A stretch of DNA of 64,000 nt from NCBI GenBank assembly GCA_022376925.1, contig JAIOJX010000003.1:34110874-34174873 (forward strand), in the 5' to 3' direction. The position numbers and the translations under genes were made by a program. The notes beneath the pieces were generated by a model that worked only from the letters and a program-made list of their open reading frames with translations, had not been told where the DNA came from and did no database searches. This document shows, in pieces, positions 11,999 to 22,755 of the stretch (position 1 is the first letter of the stretch; each line of letters begins with the position of its first letter). The stretch is from Tragulus kanchil (lineage: Eukaryota; Chordata; Mammalia; Artiodactyla; Tragulidae).

Positions 11999-12507
11999 GA
12001 CTTATAGTACTTTGTCTTGCTAGAACACTACAGTTTCTTTCTATACGTTTCTGCAAGAGAAAATATCAACACCTAGTGATTCTGATTTAACTTTAAACCT
12101 TTATTTGTGCAAACATATAATTTTAAAAGAACATTTCAGCACATTATTAAGTACACAACACTAGTAACTTCAATAAAAATTTGGCATTTTTGAAGAAATG
12201 TCATTTGTACGTCTCTGCAGTAGACATTACCCTGTTGATAAAGAACAGTTTATTTTACTTATTTATTTGATCATGGTGATGAAGTTGGCCTTGACCCACC
12301 CATGGCCTAGTATATTTCACCCCACAAAATTGCTGGGACACATCCCTGCATTGTAACAGCTTTTGTTTCAATCAGGGAAATCAGGAAAGGATTGTGAAGG
12401 AGGCTTTTTGGAGCTGAGTTTTGCCTATGGATAAGATTTCAAGCAATCTCCGTATGGGGCTGGAGACAAGTGGGGTGAAGGGCATTCTAGAAAGAAAAAA
12501 GGCTTTG

Positions 12508-12748
12508 TAAAAATTTATTTATTTTCAGTGGCACTGGGTCTTTGTTGCTGTGTGGGCTTTCTCTGGTTGTGTTGAGTGGAGGCTACTCTCTAGTGTGGGC
12601 TTCTCATTCTGGTACCTCCTCCTGTTGTGGAGCACAGACTCTAGGTGTTTGGGCTTCAGTACCTGTAGCACACAGGTTCAGTAGTTGAGGTGTCCAGGCT
12701 CTAGGACTCAGAGTAACCAGTAATTCCAGGGCACGGGCTTTAGTTTGT
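12508..12748 (-). mobile_element. CHR-2 SINE, cut by the D5 junction
   Basis: Antisense CHR body (TTTATTTATTTTCAGTGGC, GGGCTTTCTCTGGTTGTG, GTGGAGCACAGACTCTAGG) ending abruptly at 12748 before the head. The missing part is present in the later copies at 13621 and 14701. Confidence 0.85.
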
Positions 12749-13620
12749 TTAAACCTAACAATTCAGAATGCAAACCACCTAGACAGGACTGCCATCTTTG
12801 CAAGTGTTACCAGGTAGAAAGAGTCTACTTCATGAGTTTTATCCAAAGCATGAGGACTGCTGTTTGAAGTTTATTCTTTAGGTAAGTCTTTGATTTGGGA
12901 TAATGCTAATATATATTCTTCATAAAGAAAGTTTTAGTTCACAAACTTGTGCCACATCTATTATTTGGTTCATTGTACCTCTGAAAACTAGGTAGGCATT
13001 GTCCCTCCTACTTTACAGACTGAAAAACTGAGGCTCAAAAACATGAAGCGCCTTGCTGAAGACCAGGTAGGTTATAAGTGGAGAAGGCAAGATCTGAATT
13101 AAGACCTTTTGACTTATAGTACTTTGTCTTGCTAGAACACTACAGTTTCTTTCTATACGTTTCTGCAAGAGAAAATATCAACACCTAGTGATTCTGATTT
13201 AACTTTAAACCTTTATTTGTGCAAACATATAATTTTAAAAGAACATTTCAGCACATTATTAAGTACACAACACTAGTAACTTCAATAAAAATTTGGCATT
13301 TTTGAAGAAATGTCATTTGTACGTCTCTGCAGTAGACATTACCCTGTTGATAAAGAACAGTTTATTTTACTTATTTATTTGATCATGGTGATGAAGTTGG
13401 CCTTGACCCACCCATGGCCTAGTATATTTCACCCCACAAAATTGCTGGGACACATCCCTGCATTGTAACAGCTTTTGTTTCAATCAGGGAAATCAGGAAA
13501 GGATTGTGAAGGAGGCTTTTTGGAGCTGAGTTTTGCCTATGGATAAGATTTCAAGCAATCTCCGTATGGGGCTGGAGACAAGTGGGGTGAAGGGCATTCT
13601 AGAAAGAAAAAAGGCTTTGT

Positions 13621-13916
13621 AAAAATTTATTTATTTTCAGTGGCACTGGGTCTTTGTTGCTGTGTGGGCTTTCTCTGGTTGTGTTGAGTGGAGGCTACTC
13701 TCTAGTGTGGGCTTCTCATTCTGGTACCTCCTCCTGTTGTGGAGCACAGACTCTAGGTGTTTGGGCTTCAGTACCTGTAGCACACAGGTTCAGTAGTTGA
13801 GGTGTCCAGGCTCTAGGACTCAGAGTAACCAGTAATTCCAGGGCACGGGCTTTAGTTGTCTTATGGCATGCATTGGCAGGCAGATTCTTACCCACCGTAC
13901 CACCAGGGTAGTCCAA
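13621..13916 (-). mobile_element. CHR-2 SINE, full length, minus strand
   Basis: Complete antisense CHR element from TTTATTTATTTTCAGTGGC to the head complement ACCACCAGGGTAGTCC. Open frames on it (13716-14080) are SINE readings. Confidence 0.85.
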
Positions 13917-14304
13917 GAGAAATGTTTTACAAACACCGTGAAGTGGGCAGATGTTGAAATAATTGCTGATGATCTGATATCACTCTGGCAGAGGGAGATA
14001 ATAAAGGTGTAGAGCAAGAAAGAAACAACACAGAGAAATGGACGCAGGTCATGGAGACGATGAAGCGCCTTGATGGTCATACAGACCCAGTAAGGGATAT
14101 GTCAAGATTCAGAGCCAAGGGGAGCTGGAACTGAGCTAGGTGCAAGGCAGGCTGCTCGAATTTACAAAAAAGGATGAGAGATGGTCTTTGGGTGAAGCTA
14201 AGGAATGAGGAGGAGGACAGCTGCAGAGAAACCAACGCTTAGGAGGAGATCCAATCAGATCCACATTTCAGAAAAGGTGATAGGAACAGAAGAAAAGATG
14301 GACA
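13917..14304. other. single-copy type sequence, no gene seen
   Basis: No repeat or gene recognised; mixed composition with a GA-rich patch. It repeats exactly at 14997-15384. Confidence 0.4.
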
Positions 14305-14566
14305 GGGGACTTTCCTGGTGGTCCAGTGGGTAAGGACACCGCCTTGCAGTGCAAGGGGCGCCAGTACAATCCCTGGCCTGGGAGGACCCTACGGGCGGCA
14401 GAGCAGCTGGACCGATGTGTCCAACTACCAAGCCGGAGCTCTGGAGCGCATGCGCCCAGAGCCGGCGCTCTGCAACGAGAGAGGCCACTGCGATGGGAGG
14501 CCCACACAGGCCAAAGAACAAAGATGGATGAAAATAGACAAATGGCCAATAGAAGTGGCCAAAAGA
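14305..14566 (+). mobile_element. tailed CHR-type SINE
   Basis: Young-looking copy rich in CpG: CAAGGGGCGCCAG, GGAGCGCATGCGCCCAGAGC, CAACGAGAGAGGCC, GGGAGGCCCACACAGGCC, GATGGATGAAAATAG, CCAATAGAAGTGGCC. Translations on both strands produce several frames of 60-104 codons that are all SINE-derived. Confidence 0.9.
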
Positions 14567-14700
14567 CAAAAATCAGGAAAGGATTGTGAAGGAGGCTTTT
14601 TGGAGCTGAGTTTTGCCTATGGATAAGATTTCAAGCAATCTCCGTATGGGGCTGGAGACAAGTGGGGTGAAGGGCATTCTAGAAAGAAAAAAGGCTTTGT

Positions 14701-14996
14701 AAAAATTTATTTATTTTCAGTGGCACTGGGTCTTTGTTGCTGTGTGGGCTTTCTCTGGTTGTGTTGAGTGGAGGCTACTCTCTAGTGTGGGCTTCTCATT
14801 CTGGTACCTCCTCCTGTTGTGGAGCACAGACTCTAGGTGTTTGGGCTTCAGTACCTGTAGCACACAGGTTCAGTAGTTGAGGTGTCCAGGCTCTAGGACT
14901 CAGAGTAACCAGTAATTCCAGGGCACGGGCTTTAGTTGTCTTATGGCATGCATTGGCAGGCAGATTCTTACCCACCGTACCACCAGGGTAGTCCAA
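14701..14996 (-). mobile_element. CHR-2 SINE (D6 second copy)
   Basis: Same element as at 13621-13916. Confidence 0.85.
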
Positions 14997-15384
14997 GAGA
15001 AATGTTTTACAAACACCGTGAAGTGGGCAGATGTTGAAATAATTGCTGATGATCTGATATCACTCTGGCAGAGGGAGATAATAAAGGTGTAGAGCAAGAA
15101 AGAAACAACACAGAGAAATGGACGCAGGTCATGGAGACGATGAAGCGCCTTGATGGTCATACAGACCCAGTAAGGGATATGTCAAGATTCAGAGCCAAGG
15201 GGAGCTGGAACTGAGCTAGGTGCAAGGCAGGCTGCTCGAATTTACAAAAAAGGATGAGAGATGGTCTTTGGGTGAAGCTAAGGAATGAGGAGGAGGACAG
15301 CTGCAGAGAAACCAACGCTTAGGAGGAGATCCAATCAGATCCACATTTCAGAAAAGGTGATAGGAACAGAAGAAAAGATGGACA

Positions 15385-15645
15385 GGGGACTTTCCTGGTG
15401 GTCCAGTGGGTAAGGACACCGCCTTGCAGTGCAAGGGGCGCCAGTACAATCCCTGGCCTGGGAGGACCCTACGGGCGGCAGAGCAGCTGGACCGATGTGT
15501 CCAACTACCAAGCCGGAGCTCTGGAGCGCATGCGCCCAGAGCCGGCGCTCTGCAACGAGAGAGGCCACTGCGATGGGAGGCCCACACAGGCCAAAGAAAA
15601 AAAAAAAAGATGAAAATAGATAAATGGCCAATAGAAGTGGCCAAA
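15385..15645 (+). mobile_element. tailed CHR-type SINE, chimeric-looking D6 copy
   Basis: The first 210 bases equal the copy at 14305. The 3' part carries a 12-A run and GATAAATGGCC instead of GACAAATGGCC, matching the next copy at 16598. The element therefore looks joined from two different sequences inside the A-rich part. Confidence 0.8.
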
Positions 15646-15712
15646 AAAGACAAAAAAATTAGATGGACAGGGAGTGGGAGTCCCCAAGAGGCAAGAAGTA
15701 AAGACAGTGATG

Positions 15713-15850
15713 GGGGAATTCCCTGGTGGTCCAGTGGCTAAGACTCTGTGCTCCCAATGAAAGGGGCCCAGGTTCGATCCCTGGTCAGGGAACTAGAGCC
15801 CACATGCTACAACTGAGACCCAGTGCAGCCAAATAAATATAAATAAAATA
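15713..15850 (+). mobile_element. CHR-2 type SINE, short form
   Basis: GGGGAATTCCCTGGTGGTCC head, GGTTCGATCCCTGGTCAGGG box-B region, GACCCAGTGCAGCCAAATAAAT tail, followed by a short (TAA)n run to about 15877. Confidence 0.9.
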
Positions 15851-15877
15851 TTTTAAAATAATAATAATAATAAAAAA

Positions 15878-16540
15878 AAGACAGTGATGGGATTTCTAGG
15901 TCTGACTATGGTGAGGATGGTGAGGATGGGAGTGAGTTCAGCAAGTTGTAGAATAAAGGGTGAATGAGCAAAAAGATATTTATTTTGGTTTGAGCTCTCG
16001 GAGTATTTTACCTTTGTGGAGAAAGCACAATAACACACTTCTTTAAAAAAAAAAAAAATCCTCAGGTGGGAATGGTGTGTTTTGCAGACTAGGATTTAGA
16101 GTGCACTGTGGTTGGGTAAATTTTACTGTGTTTGGCCTAAGCACTCAAAAGAGAACTCTTGCTGGGACATGCATTTCAGTTTTGTGTTTCTGTATTTTAC
16201 AAGGAATTTGAAATGCACCACTTCAGAGTGAATTAGGAGCGAGTTTGTACATTTTTTTGCTTAGTGGAACTCAAATCGTTTCCTGGGGAATACATTCTCT
16301 GTTTTTCCAACACCTTTGCCTTATTCCCCAAACAAATTACCATGTGTCTCTCAGATTTCCCACAGTGTCCTCAGAGCAAGAAAGCGAGGGAGAGAGCAGG
16401 CGGAGGGCAAGATAATTTTACACTTGAGACAGAGACGCAGGCTCTGAGGTTTCTAAACTCCCCAAGACTCTTGGGTGCGAGGTACTTGTGTTCCCCCACA
16501 CAACACATTGAGTAATCTCTGAAGGTGTCAGGCCATAGAC
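15878..16540. other. single-copy type sequence, no gene seen
   Basis: No repeat or gene recognised. The 83-codon plus frame at 16264-16515 has no domain and differs between the D7 copies at its end by indels. Repeated at about 16998-17674. Confidence 0.4.
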
Positions 16541-16597
16541 TGCTACTCTCAGGGATTTTCCCAAAGGACGCCAGTGCAAGGGCCAACACCCCAGGAC

Positions 16598-16765
16598 CAG
16601 CAGAGCAGCTGGACCGATGTGTCCAACTACCAAGCCGGAGCTCTGGAGCGCATGCGCCCAGAGCCAGTGCTCTGCAACAGGAGAGGCCACTGTAATGGGA
16701 GGCCCACACAGGCCAAAGAATAAAGATGGATGAAAATAGATAAATGGCCAATAGAAGTGGCCAAA
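16598..16765 (+). mobile_element. tailed CHR-type SINE, headless
   Basis: Begins inside the body (CAGCTGGACCGATGTGTCC) directly at the D7 junction and runs to the CCAATAGAAGTGGCC tail. The tRNA-like head is absent because the duplicated tile starts here. Confidence 0.85.
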
Positions 16766-16832
16766 AAAGACAAAAAAATTAGATGGACAGGGAGTGGGAG
16801 TCCCCAAGAGGCAAGAAGTAAAGACAGTGATG

Positions 16833-16970
16833 GGGGAATTCCCTGGTGGTCCAGTGGCTAAGACTCTGTGCTCCCAATGAAAGGGGCCCAGGTTCGATCC
16901 CTGGTCAGGGAACTAGAGCCCACATGCTACAACTGAGACCCAGTGCAGCCAAATAAATATAAATAAAATA
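16833..16970 (+). mobile_element. CHR-2 type SINE (D7 second copy)
   Basis: Same element as at 15713-15850. Confidence 0.9.
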
Positions 16971-17674
16971 TTTTAAAATAATAATAATAATAAAAAAAAG
17001 ACAGTGATGGGATTTCTAGGTCTGACTATGGTGAGGATGGTGAGGATGGGAGTGAGTTCAGCAAGTTGTAGAATAAAGGGTGAATGAGCAAAAAGATATT
17101 TATTTTGGTTTGAGCTCTCGGAGTATTTTACCTTTGTGGAGAAAGCACAATAACACACTTCTTTAAAAAAAAAAAAAATCCTCAGGTGGGAATGGTGTGT
17201 TTTGCAGACTAGGATTTAGAGTGCACTGTGGTTGGGTAAATTTTACTGTGTTTGGCCTAAGCACTCAAAAGAGAACTCTTGCTGGGACATGCATTTCAGT
17301 TTTGTGTTTCTGTATTTTACAAGGAATTTGAAATGCACCACTTCAGAGTGAATTAGGAGCGAGTTTGTACATTTTTCTGCTTAGTGGAACTCAAATCGTT
17401 TCCTGGGGAATACATTCTCTGTTTTTCCAACACCTTTGCCTTATTCCCCAAACAAATTACCATGTGTCTCTCAGATTTCCCACAGTGTCCTCAGAGCAAG
17501 AAAGCGAGGGAGAGAGCAGGCGGAGGGCAAGATAATTTTACACTTGAGACAGAGACGCAGGCTCTGAGGTTTCTAAACTCCCCCAAGACTCTTGGGTGCG
17601 AGGTATCTTTTGTGTTCCAACACAAAACCAACACAGCACATTGAGTAATCTCTGAAGGTGTCAGGCCATAGACT

Positions 17675-18034
17675 GCACCTGAAGACTCGTATTGTTCAGT
17701 GTTTGGGAACATTTCATGTTGTTTCCTCAATGCCCAGTCTCATGCTCGTAACATATTGAAATTAAAGAGAAAGACTTTATTAATATTCAATAGGACTAAT
17801 ACTGCAAAAATGTAGATGCAGTTTCTCTTGTCTCTCCTTTTAACACTTTTCTCCCACAGTTTATCTCCTGGGAGTCTCTTCCTTATCTTCTCCACCCTTT
17901 ATCATGATTGTATTAACCACAGACTTCTGTAAGCAATAATTGGGAGTTCTCTGACCTAAAGTTAGTATCACCCAGAAAAGCAAGGATTAATTTCGTTGGT
18001 AAGAAGTAGCAATGAATATTTGCAAGGGGCCTCT
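17675..18034. other. single-copy sequence, nothing recognised
   Basis: About 360 bases with no repeat family or gene signal visible. Confidence 0.4.
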
Positions 18035-18336
18035 TGTGTGTGCTTGATTGTGTCTGAATCTGTGACCCCTTGGACTATAGCCATCCCCTCCTGCCATCCC
18101 TGCCCAGGCTCCTCTGTCCTTGGAGACAAGAGTTCTGGAGCCGGTTGCCCTTTCCTGTGTCCAGGGACCATCCCAACTCAGGGGTTGAACCTGTGTCTCT
18201 TTGGTCTCCTGCATTGGCAGGCAGATTCTTTTCTTTTTTTTTTCTTTTGTTTTTTCTTTTTTTTTGTTTTTGTTTGTTTTTCTTTGTTTCTTTGATTGGC
18301 AGGCACATTCTTTACCACTGAGCTATAAGGGAAGTC
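18035..18336 (-). mobile_element. Bov-tA type SINE with internal T-rich expansion
   Basis: Antisense Bov-tA: GTGACCCCTTGGACTATAGCC, CCAGGCTCCTCTGTCC, CAGGGGTTGAACCTGTGTC, CTCCTGCATTGGCAGGCAGATT. A TTTTCTTTT-type expansion (about 18229-18290) separates two versions of the ATTGGCAGGCA(G/C)ATTCTT segment, so the head is duplicated around the T run. Confidence 0.8.
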
Positions 18337-19125
18337 CCCATACCTACCCTTGATCTTAGCCAAGAGGCCTCTTGTGTAGCAGGTTGCACATTTACATGCA
18401 TTATACACAGATGTGCCCAGATGTGTTGACCAAAAGTTCGTTCATGTTTTCCCATAATATCTTATGGAATAAAAGCTTAGCAATATAAGTTAAACGGCAC
18501 CCAAGGCTGGTCCTTCTAGGAGTTGGATGCTTAAGGAGGGTTCCCAAGTCCTGGCCACAGGTTGCAGGTCACACAGATTGCAGCCTTGAGGGCCAAGGGT
18601 GCAGCACCCACCCGCAGGGCACAGAGCACCGCAGTAGAGGAAGAGGCGCCAGTGAATTCAGTGTTATTCTCTGCTGGCTCTGGATCTTGTTTCACGGAGC
18701 AAACTGGAGATGATAAGGCTTTGACTCTTTTACTGTTTTCATAGAAATTATCAGAGCTAGAAACCACAGTGTGAAGAGAAAACCCTTAGACCACTGGGAC
18801 AGGGCAGCAGAAAGGAAGGGGACTCCCACAGCTATCTTCTTCTGCTGAGGGGCTTATGGCCTCACAAGTTGACAAGCTTTACTGAAAACTCTTGGGGGGT
18901 GAGTTCCTTTAAAGATAGTGAAATACAGAGTCATTGTGATTGTCTGGATCTAGGAAATGCTGAATCATAAGAAACAAAGAAAAGAGACCAGATATGTTGG
19001 CAGGAAGTCAACAGATACAAAACTGAAGTTTATCAGATGAGGGAAGTAAAAAGTAAAATAAAGGAAGTCGTTTATTTTCAATTGAGTTGGAGTGGTTTTC
19101 TGAGTACCGTTGTCTGGCTTCAAGT
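18337..19125. other. single-copy type sequence, no gene seen
   Basis: The locally CpG-containing stretch at 18590-18660 (CACCCACCCGCAGGGC, GAGGCGCCAGTG) is open in both directions for 60-78 codons, but I see no domain or splice support. Repeated at about 19425-20210. Confidence 0.4.
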
Positions 19126-19231
19126 TTTTTTTTTCTTAGTTGGAGGATAATTGTTTTATAATATTGTGCTGTATTCTGCTGTACAACAATGGGAATGAGT
19201 CCGAATGATATGTATATATTCCTTTATTGAA
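19126..19231 (-). mobile_element. L1 3' UTR fragment, cut by the D8 junction
   Basis: AGTTGGAGGATAATTGTTTTA and ATTGTGCTGTATTCTGCTG match the antisense ruminant L1 3' UTR. The fuller form is at 20211-20430. Confidence 0.75.
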
Positions 19232-19232
19232 C

Positions 19233-19424
19233 TGCCGGTTGCCCTTTCCTGTGTCCAGGGACCATCCCAACTCAGGGGTTGAACCTGTGTCTCTTTGGTC
19301 TCCTGCATTGGCAGGCAGATTCTTTTTTTTTTTCTTTTGTTTTTTTTTTGTTTTTGTTTGTTTTTCTTTGTTTCTTTGATTGGCAGGCACATTCTTTACC
19401 ACTGAGCTATAAGGGAAGTCCCCA
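19233..19424 (-). mobile_element. Bov-tA SINE, partial (D8 second copy)
   Basis: Starts in mid-element at GCCGGTTGCCC because the duplicated unit starts there. Otherwise the same element as at 18140-18336. Confidence 0.8.
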
Positions 19425-20210
19425 TACCTACCCTTGATCTTAGCCAAGAGGCCTCTTGTGTAGCAGGTTGCACATTTACATGCATTATACACAGATGTGC
19501 CCAGATGTGTTGACCAAAAGTTCGTTCATGTTTTCCCATAATATCTTATGGAATAAAAGCTTAGCAATATAAGTTAAACGGCACCCAAGGCTGGTCCTTC
19601 TAGGAGTTGGATGTTTAAAGGAGGGTTCCCAAGTCCTGGCCACAGGTTGCAGGTCACACAGATTGCAGCCTTGAGGGCCAAGGGTGCAGCACCCACCCGC
19701 AGGGCACAGAGCACCGCAGTAGAGGAAGAGGCGCCAGTGAATTCAGTGTTATTCTCTGCTGGCTCTGGATCTTGTTTCACGGAGCAAACTGGAGATGATA
19801 AGGCTTTGACTCTTTTACTGTTTTCATAGAAATTATCAGAGCTAGAAACCACAGTGTGAAGAGAAAACCCTTAGACCACTGGGACAGGGCAGCAGAAAGG
19901 AAGGGGACTCCCACAGCTATCTTCTTCTGCTGAGGGGCTTATGGCCTCACAAGTTGACAAGCTTTACTGAAAACTCTTGGGGGGTGAGTTCCTTTAAAGA
20001 TAGTGAAATACAGAGTCATTGTGATTGTCTGGATCTAGGAAATGCTGAATCATAAGAAACAAAGAAAAGAGACCAGATATGTTGGCAGGAAGTCAACAGA
20101 TACAAAACTGAAGTTTATCAGATGAGGGAAGTAAAAAGTAAAATAAAGGAAGTCGTTTATTTTCAATTGAGTTGGAGTGGTTTTCTGAGTACCGTTGTCT
20201 GGCTTCAAGT

Positions 20211-20430
20211 TTTTTTTTTCTTAGTTGGAGGATAATTGTTTTATAATATTGTGCTGTATTCTGCTGTACAACAATGGGAATGAGTCCGAATGATATGTAT
20301 ATATTCCTTTATTGAACCTCCAATCCTCCACCCCATCCCAACGCTCTAGGTAATCACAAAACACCAGGCTAGGCTCCTGGTGTTATATAGCAGCTTCTCA
20401 CTAGATATCAGTTTTATACATGGTAATCTA
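20211..20430 (-). mobile_element. L1 3' UTR fragment
   Basis: Antisense ruminant L1 3' UTR: GGAGGATAATTGTTTTATAA, ACCCCATCCCAACGCTCTAGG, ATACATGGTAATCTATA. The D9 copy is at about 21394-21612. Confidence 0.8.
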
Positions 20431-20462
20431 TATCTATCTATCTATCTATATATATATATATC
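20428..20462 (+). repeat. (TATC)n/(TA)n microsatellite
   Basis: ATCTATC units followed by a TATATATATATA run. The D9 copy is at about 21611-21645. Confidence 0.9.
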
Positions 20463-20774
20463 AACGCTACTTTCTTAATTCATTCTCCCCTCTCCTTTCC
20501 CTGCTGTGTCCACATGTTGATTCTCTACATCTGTACTTCCATACCTTCCATGAAAATAGGTTCATTTTTAAGTAATGTTTTCAAATAGCACATATGCTAG
20601 TAATAGCATGTGATTCTTATTTTTCTAAATAAAAAACGATAGCTTTCAGTTTTCACTGGAGGCAAAGCAGCAATCCTGAGAGAAGAAATTCAAATCACAA
20701 AACCTGGTGTAGTTCCATGTGACAGAGGTCTTTCTGGAAATGGATCCATCATCAATTAGTGATGAGGTGTTTGA
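20463..20774. other. single-copy type sequence, nothing recognised
   Basis: AT-rich, no gene or repeat family seen. Repeated at about 21646-21957. Confidence 0.4.
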
Positions 20775-21126
20775 GCTTTTCTATGACTATTTAGTCTCTC
20801 AGGCATGTCCAGCTCTTTGCAATCTCATGGACTGCAGCATGCCAGGCTTACCTGTCCCCCACTAACTTCTGGAGTTCACTCAAACTTATGTTCATTGAGT
20901 TGGTGATGCTAACCATCTCATCCTCTGTTGCCTCTTCTCCTTCTGCCTTTAATCTCTCCCAGCATCAGGATCTTTTCCAAAGAGTCAGCTCTGTGCATCT
21001 AGTTGTCAAAGTACTGGAGCATCAGTTTCAGCATCAGTCTTTCCAATGAATATTCAGGGATGATTTCCTTTAGGATTGACTGGTTTGATCTTCTTGCTGT
21101 CCAAGGACTCTCAAGGGTCTCTTCCC
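20775..21126 (-). mobile_element. BovB/BovA-derived LINE fragment
   Basis: GACTGCAGCATGCCAGGCTTACC, GTTGGTGATGCTAACCATCTC, CCCAGCATCAGGATCTTTTCC, TTCCAATGAATATTCAGGG and GTCCAAGGACTCTCAAGGG follow the antisense BovB 3' region. Cut off at the D9 junction. Confidence 0.85.
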
Positions 21127-21957
21127 CTTAGCACTTCTGCACTAGCAGGTCCTGAAATTAGAATTGGGTGAGTTCCTTTAAAGATAGTGAAATACAGAGT
21201 CATTGTGATTGTCTGGATCTAGGAAATGCTGAATCATAAGAAACAAAGAAAAGAGACCAGATATGTTGGCAGGAAGTCAACAGATACAAAACTGAAGTTT
21301 ATCAGATGAGGGAAGTAAAAAGTAAAATAAAGGAAGTCGTTTATTTTCAATTGAGTTGGAGTGGTTTTCTGAGTACCGTTGTCTGGCTTCAAGTTTTTTT
21401 TTTCTTAGTTGGAGGATAATTGTTTTATAATATTGTGCTGTATTCTGCTGTACAACAATGGGAATGAGTCCGAATGATATGTATATATTCCTTTATTGAA
21501 CCTCCAATCCTCCACCCCATCCCAACGCTCTAGGTAATCACAAAACACCAGGCTAGGCTCCTGGTGTTATATAGCAGCTTCTCACTAGATATCAGTTTTA
21601 TACATGGTAATCTATATCTATCTATCTATCTATATATATATATATCAACGCTACTTTCTTAATTCATTCTCCCCTCTCCTTTCCCTGCTGTGTCCACATG
21701 TTGATTCTCTACATCTGTACTTCCATACCTTCCATGAAAATAGGTTCATTTTTAAGTAATGTTTTCAAATAGCACATATGCTAGTAATAGCATGTGATTC
21801 TTATTTTTCTAAATAAAAAACGATAGCTTTCAGTTTTCACTGGAGGCAAAGCAGCAATCCTGAGAGAAGAAATTCAAATCACAAAACCTGGTGTAGTTCC
21901 ATGTGACAGAGGTCTTTCTGGAAATGGATCCATCATCAATTAGTGATGAGGTGTTTG

Positions 21958-22395
21958 AGCTTTTCTATGACTATTTAGTCTCTCAGGCATGTCCAGCTCT
22001 TTGCAATCTCATGGACTGCAGCATGCCAGGCTTACCTGTCCCCCACTAACTTCTGGAGTTCACTCAAACTTATGTTCATTGAGTTGGTGATGCTAACCAT
22101 CTCATCCTCTGTTGCCTCTTCTCCTTCTGCCTTTAATCTCTCCCAGCATCAGGATCTTTTCCAAAGAGTCAGCTCTGTGCATCTAGTTGTCAAAGTACTG
22201 GAGCATCAGTTTCAGCATCAGTCTTTCCAATGAATATTCAGGGATGATTTCCTTTAGGATTGACTGGTTTGATCTTCTTGCTGTCCAAGGACTCTCAAGG
22301 GTCTCTTCCAGCACCACAATTTGGAAGCATCAGTTCTTCGGCACTCAGCCTTTTTTATGGTCCAGCTTCTACTGGACTGGCTCCCAAGTTACTCA
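21958..22395 (-). mobile_element. BovB-derived LINE fragment (fuller copy)
   Basis: Same as 20775-21126 but continues through CAGCACCACAATTTGGAAGC and TTTTTTATGGTCCAGCTTCT. The 80-codon frames here are antisense BovB readings. Confidence 0.85.
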
Positions 22396-22602
22396 CTGGG
22401 AAATGGAATCTGGGACACCCAGTTTATGAAGATACTTTCACCCTTGGTAAAGACATTGAGCATTTAAACCAGGAATTGATAAGGAATGACCTCAGGGGTG
22501 TAAGCAGCAGAAACATGATGAAGTTTGGTTTTTAGAAGATCACTCTGGCGCCATTCTGAGGCAGAATAGGGCAGTGGCACCACACTGATCAATACTTCTG
22601 GG

Positions 22603-22755
22603 ATGATGGCCAGAAAAGGAGTAAAATCTCCAGAAAACAGCATGTATTTGAAACCAAAGGGCATCAGTCATGACAGAAGAGGCTCCATGAGGTCACGTCA
22701 AACCAAGGTGACTCTTGAGGACATCAAAGAACAGAAGATGGAAGGAGATGCCAGG
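22603..22755 (+). other. possible coding exon, unidentified (low confidence)
   Basis: A 51-codon frame starts MMARKG, carries charged, coding-like composition (MRSRQTKV, LEDIKEQKMEGDAR) and ends at a GCCAG|GTAATT splice-donor-like site at 22754/22755; reading on, it stops at once. The frame is open upstream to 22570, and an acceptor-like TTTGGTTTTTAG ends near 22535. I recognise no family. Frames of this length also arise by chance. Repeated exactly in D10 at 23683-23835. Confidence 0.15.

Larger units (their letters stand above)
9784..12013 (+). repeat. tandem duplication D4 (about 1.11 kb unit)
   Basis: Copies at about 9784-10890 and 10909-12013. The left end of copy 2 differs from copy 1 only by A-run and G-run lengths. 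The right end of copy 1 decays into noise (AAGGCAATTGATAAGCCACT against AAGGCAAGATCTGAATTAAG in copy 2). D4 overlaps D5, so about 330 bases (from about 10530) occur three times. Confidence 0.95.
11643..13858 (+). repeat. tandem duplication D5 (about 1.11 kb unit)
   Basis: Copies at about 11643-12748 and 12756-13858, starting at TAACAATTCAGAATGCAAACC. Copy 1 stops inside a CHR-2 SINE (GGGCTTTAGTTTG), copy 2 continues through it (GGGCTTTAGTTGTCTTATGG). The stop inside an element shows that the breakpoint is not a transposon end. Confidence 0.95.
13490..15655 (+). repeat. tandem duplication D6 (1,080-base unit)
   Basis: Copies at 13490-14568 and 14570-15655. From about 13500 to 15590 they are in register at exactly 1,080 bases and look identical. 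They diverge only near the right end of copy 2, where a run of about 12 A at 15598-15609 replaces CAAAGATGG. D6 shares three-fold segments with both D5 and D7. Confidence 0.95.
15476..17674 (+). repeat. tandem duplication D7 (1,120-base unit)
   Basis: Copies at about 15476-16540 and 16596-17674. The junction has about 55 unmatched bases. The SINE at the start of copy 2 differs from copy 1 at several CpG sites (CCAGTG for CCGGCG, GTAATGG for GCGATGG). The right end of copy 1 differs by small indels (GAGGTACTTGTGTTCCCCCAC against GAGGTATCTTTTGTGTTCC). Confidence 0.93.
18140..20317 (+). repeat. tandem duplication D8 (about 1.09 kb unit)
   Basis: Copies at 18140-19231 and 19233-20317, directly abutting. 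The T-rich tract is shorter in copy 2. Copy 1 ends inside an L1 fragment (CCTTTATTGAAC). Its last part is shared three ways with D9. Confidence 0.95.
19982..22309 (+). repeat. tandem duplication D9 (about 1.18 kb unit)
   Basis: Copies at 19982-21126 and 21165-22309, separated by about 38 unmatched bases. Copy 1 breaks off inside a BovB fragment (GGGTCTCTTCC). The starting segment also occurs at about 18889-19231 (three-fold with D8), and the end is shared with D10. Confidence 0.95.
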
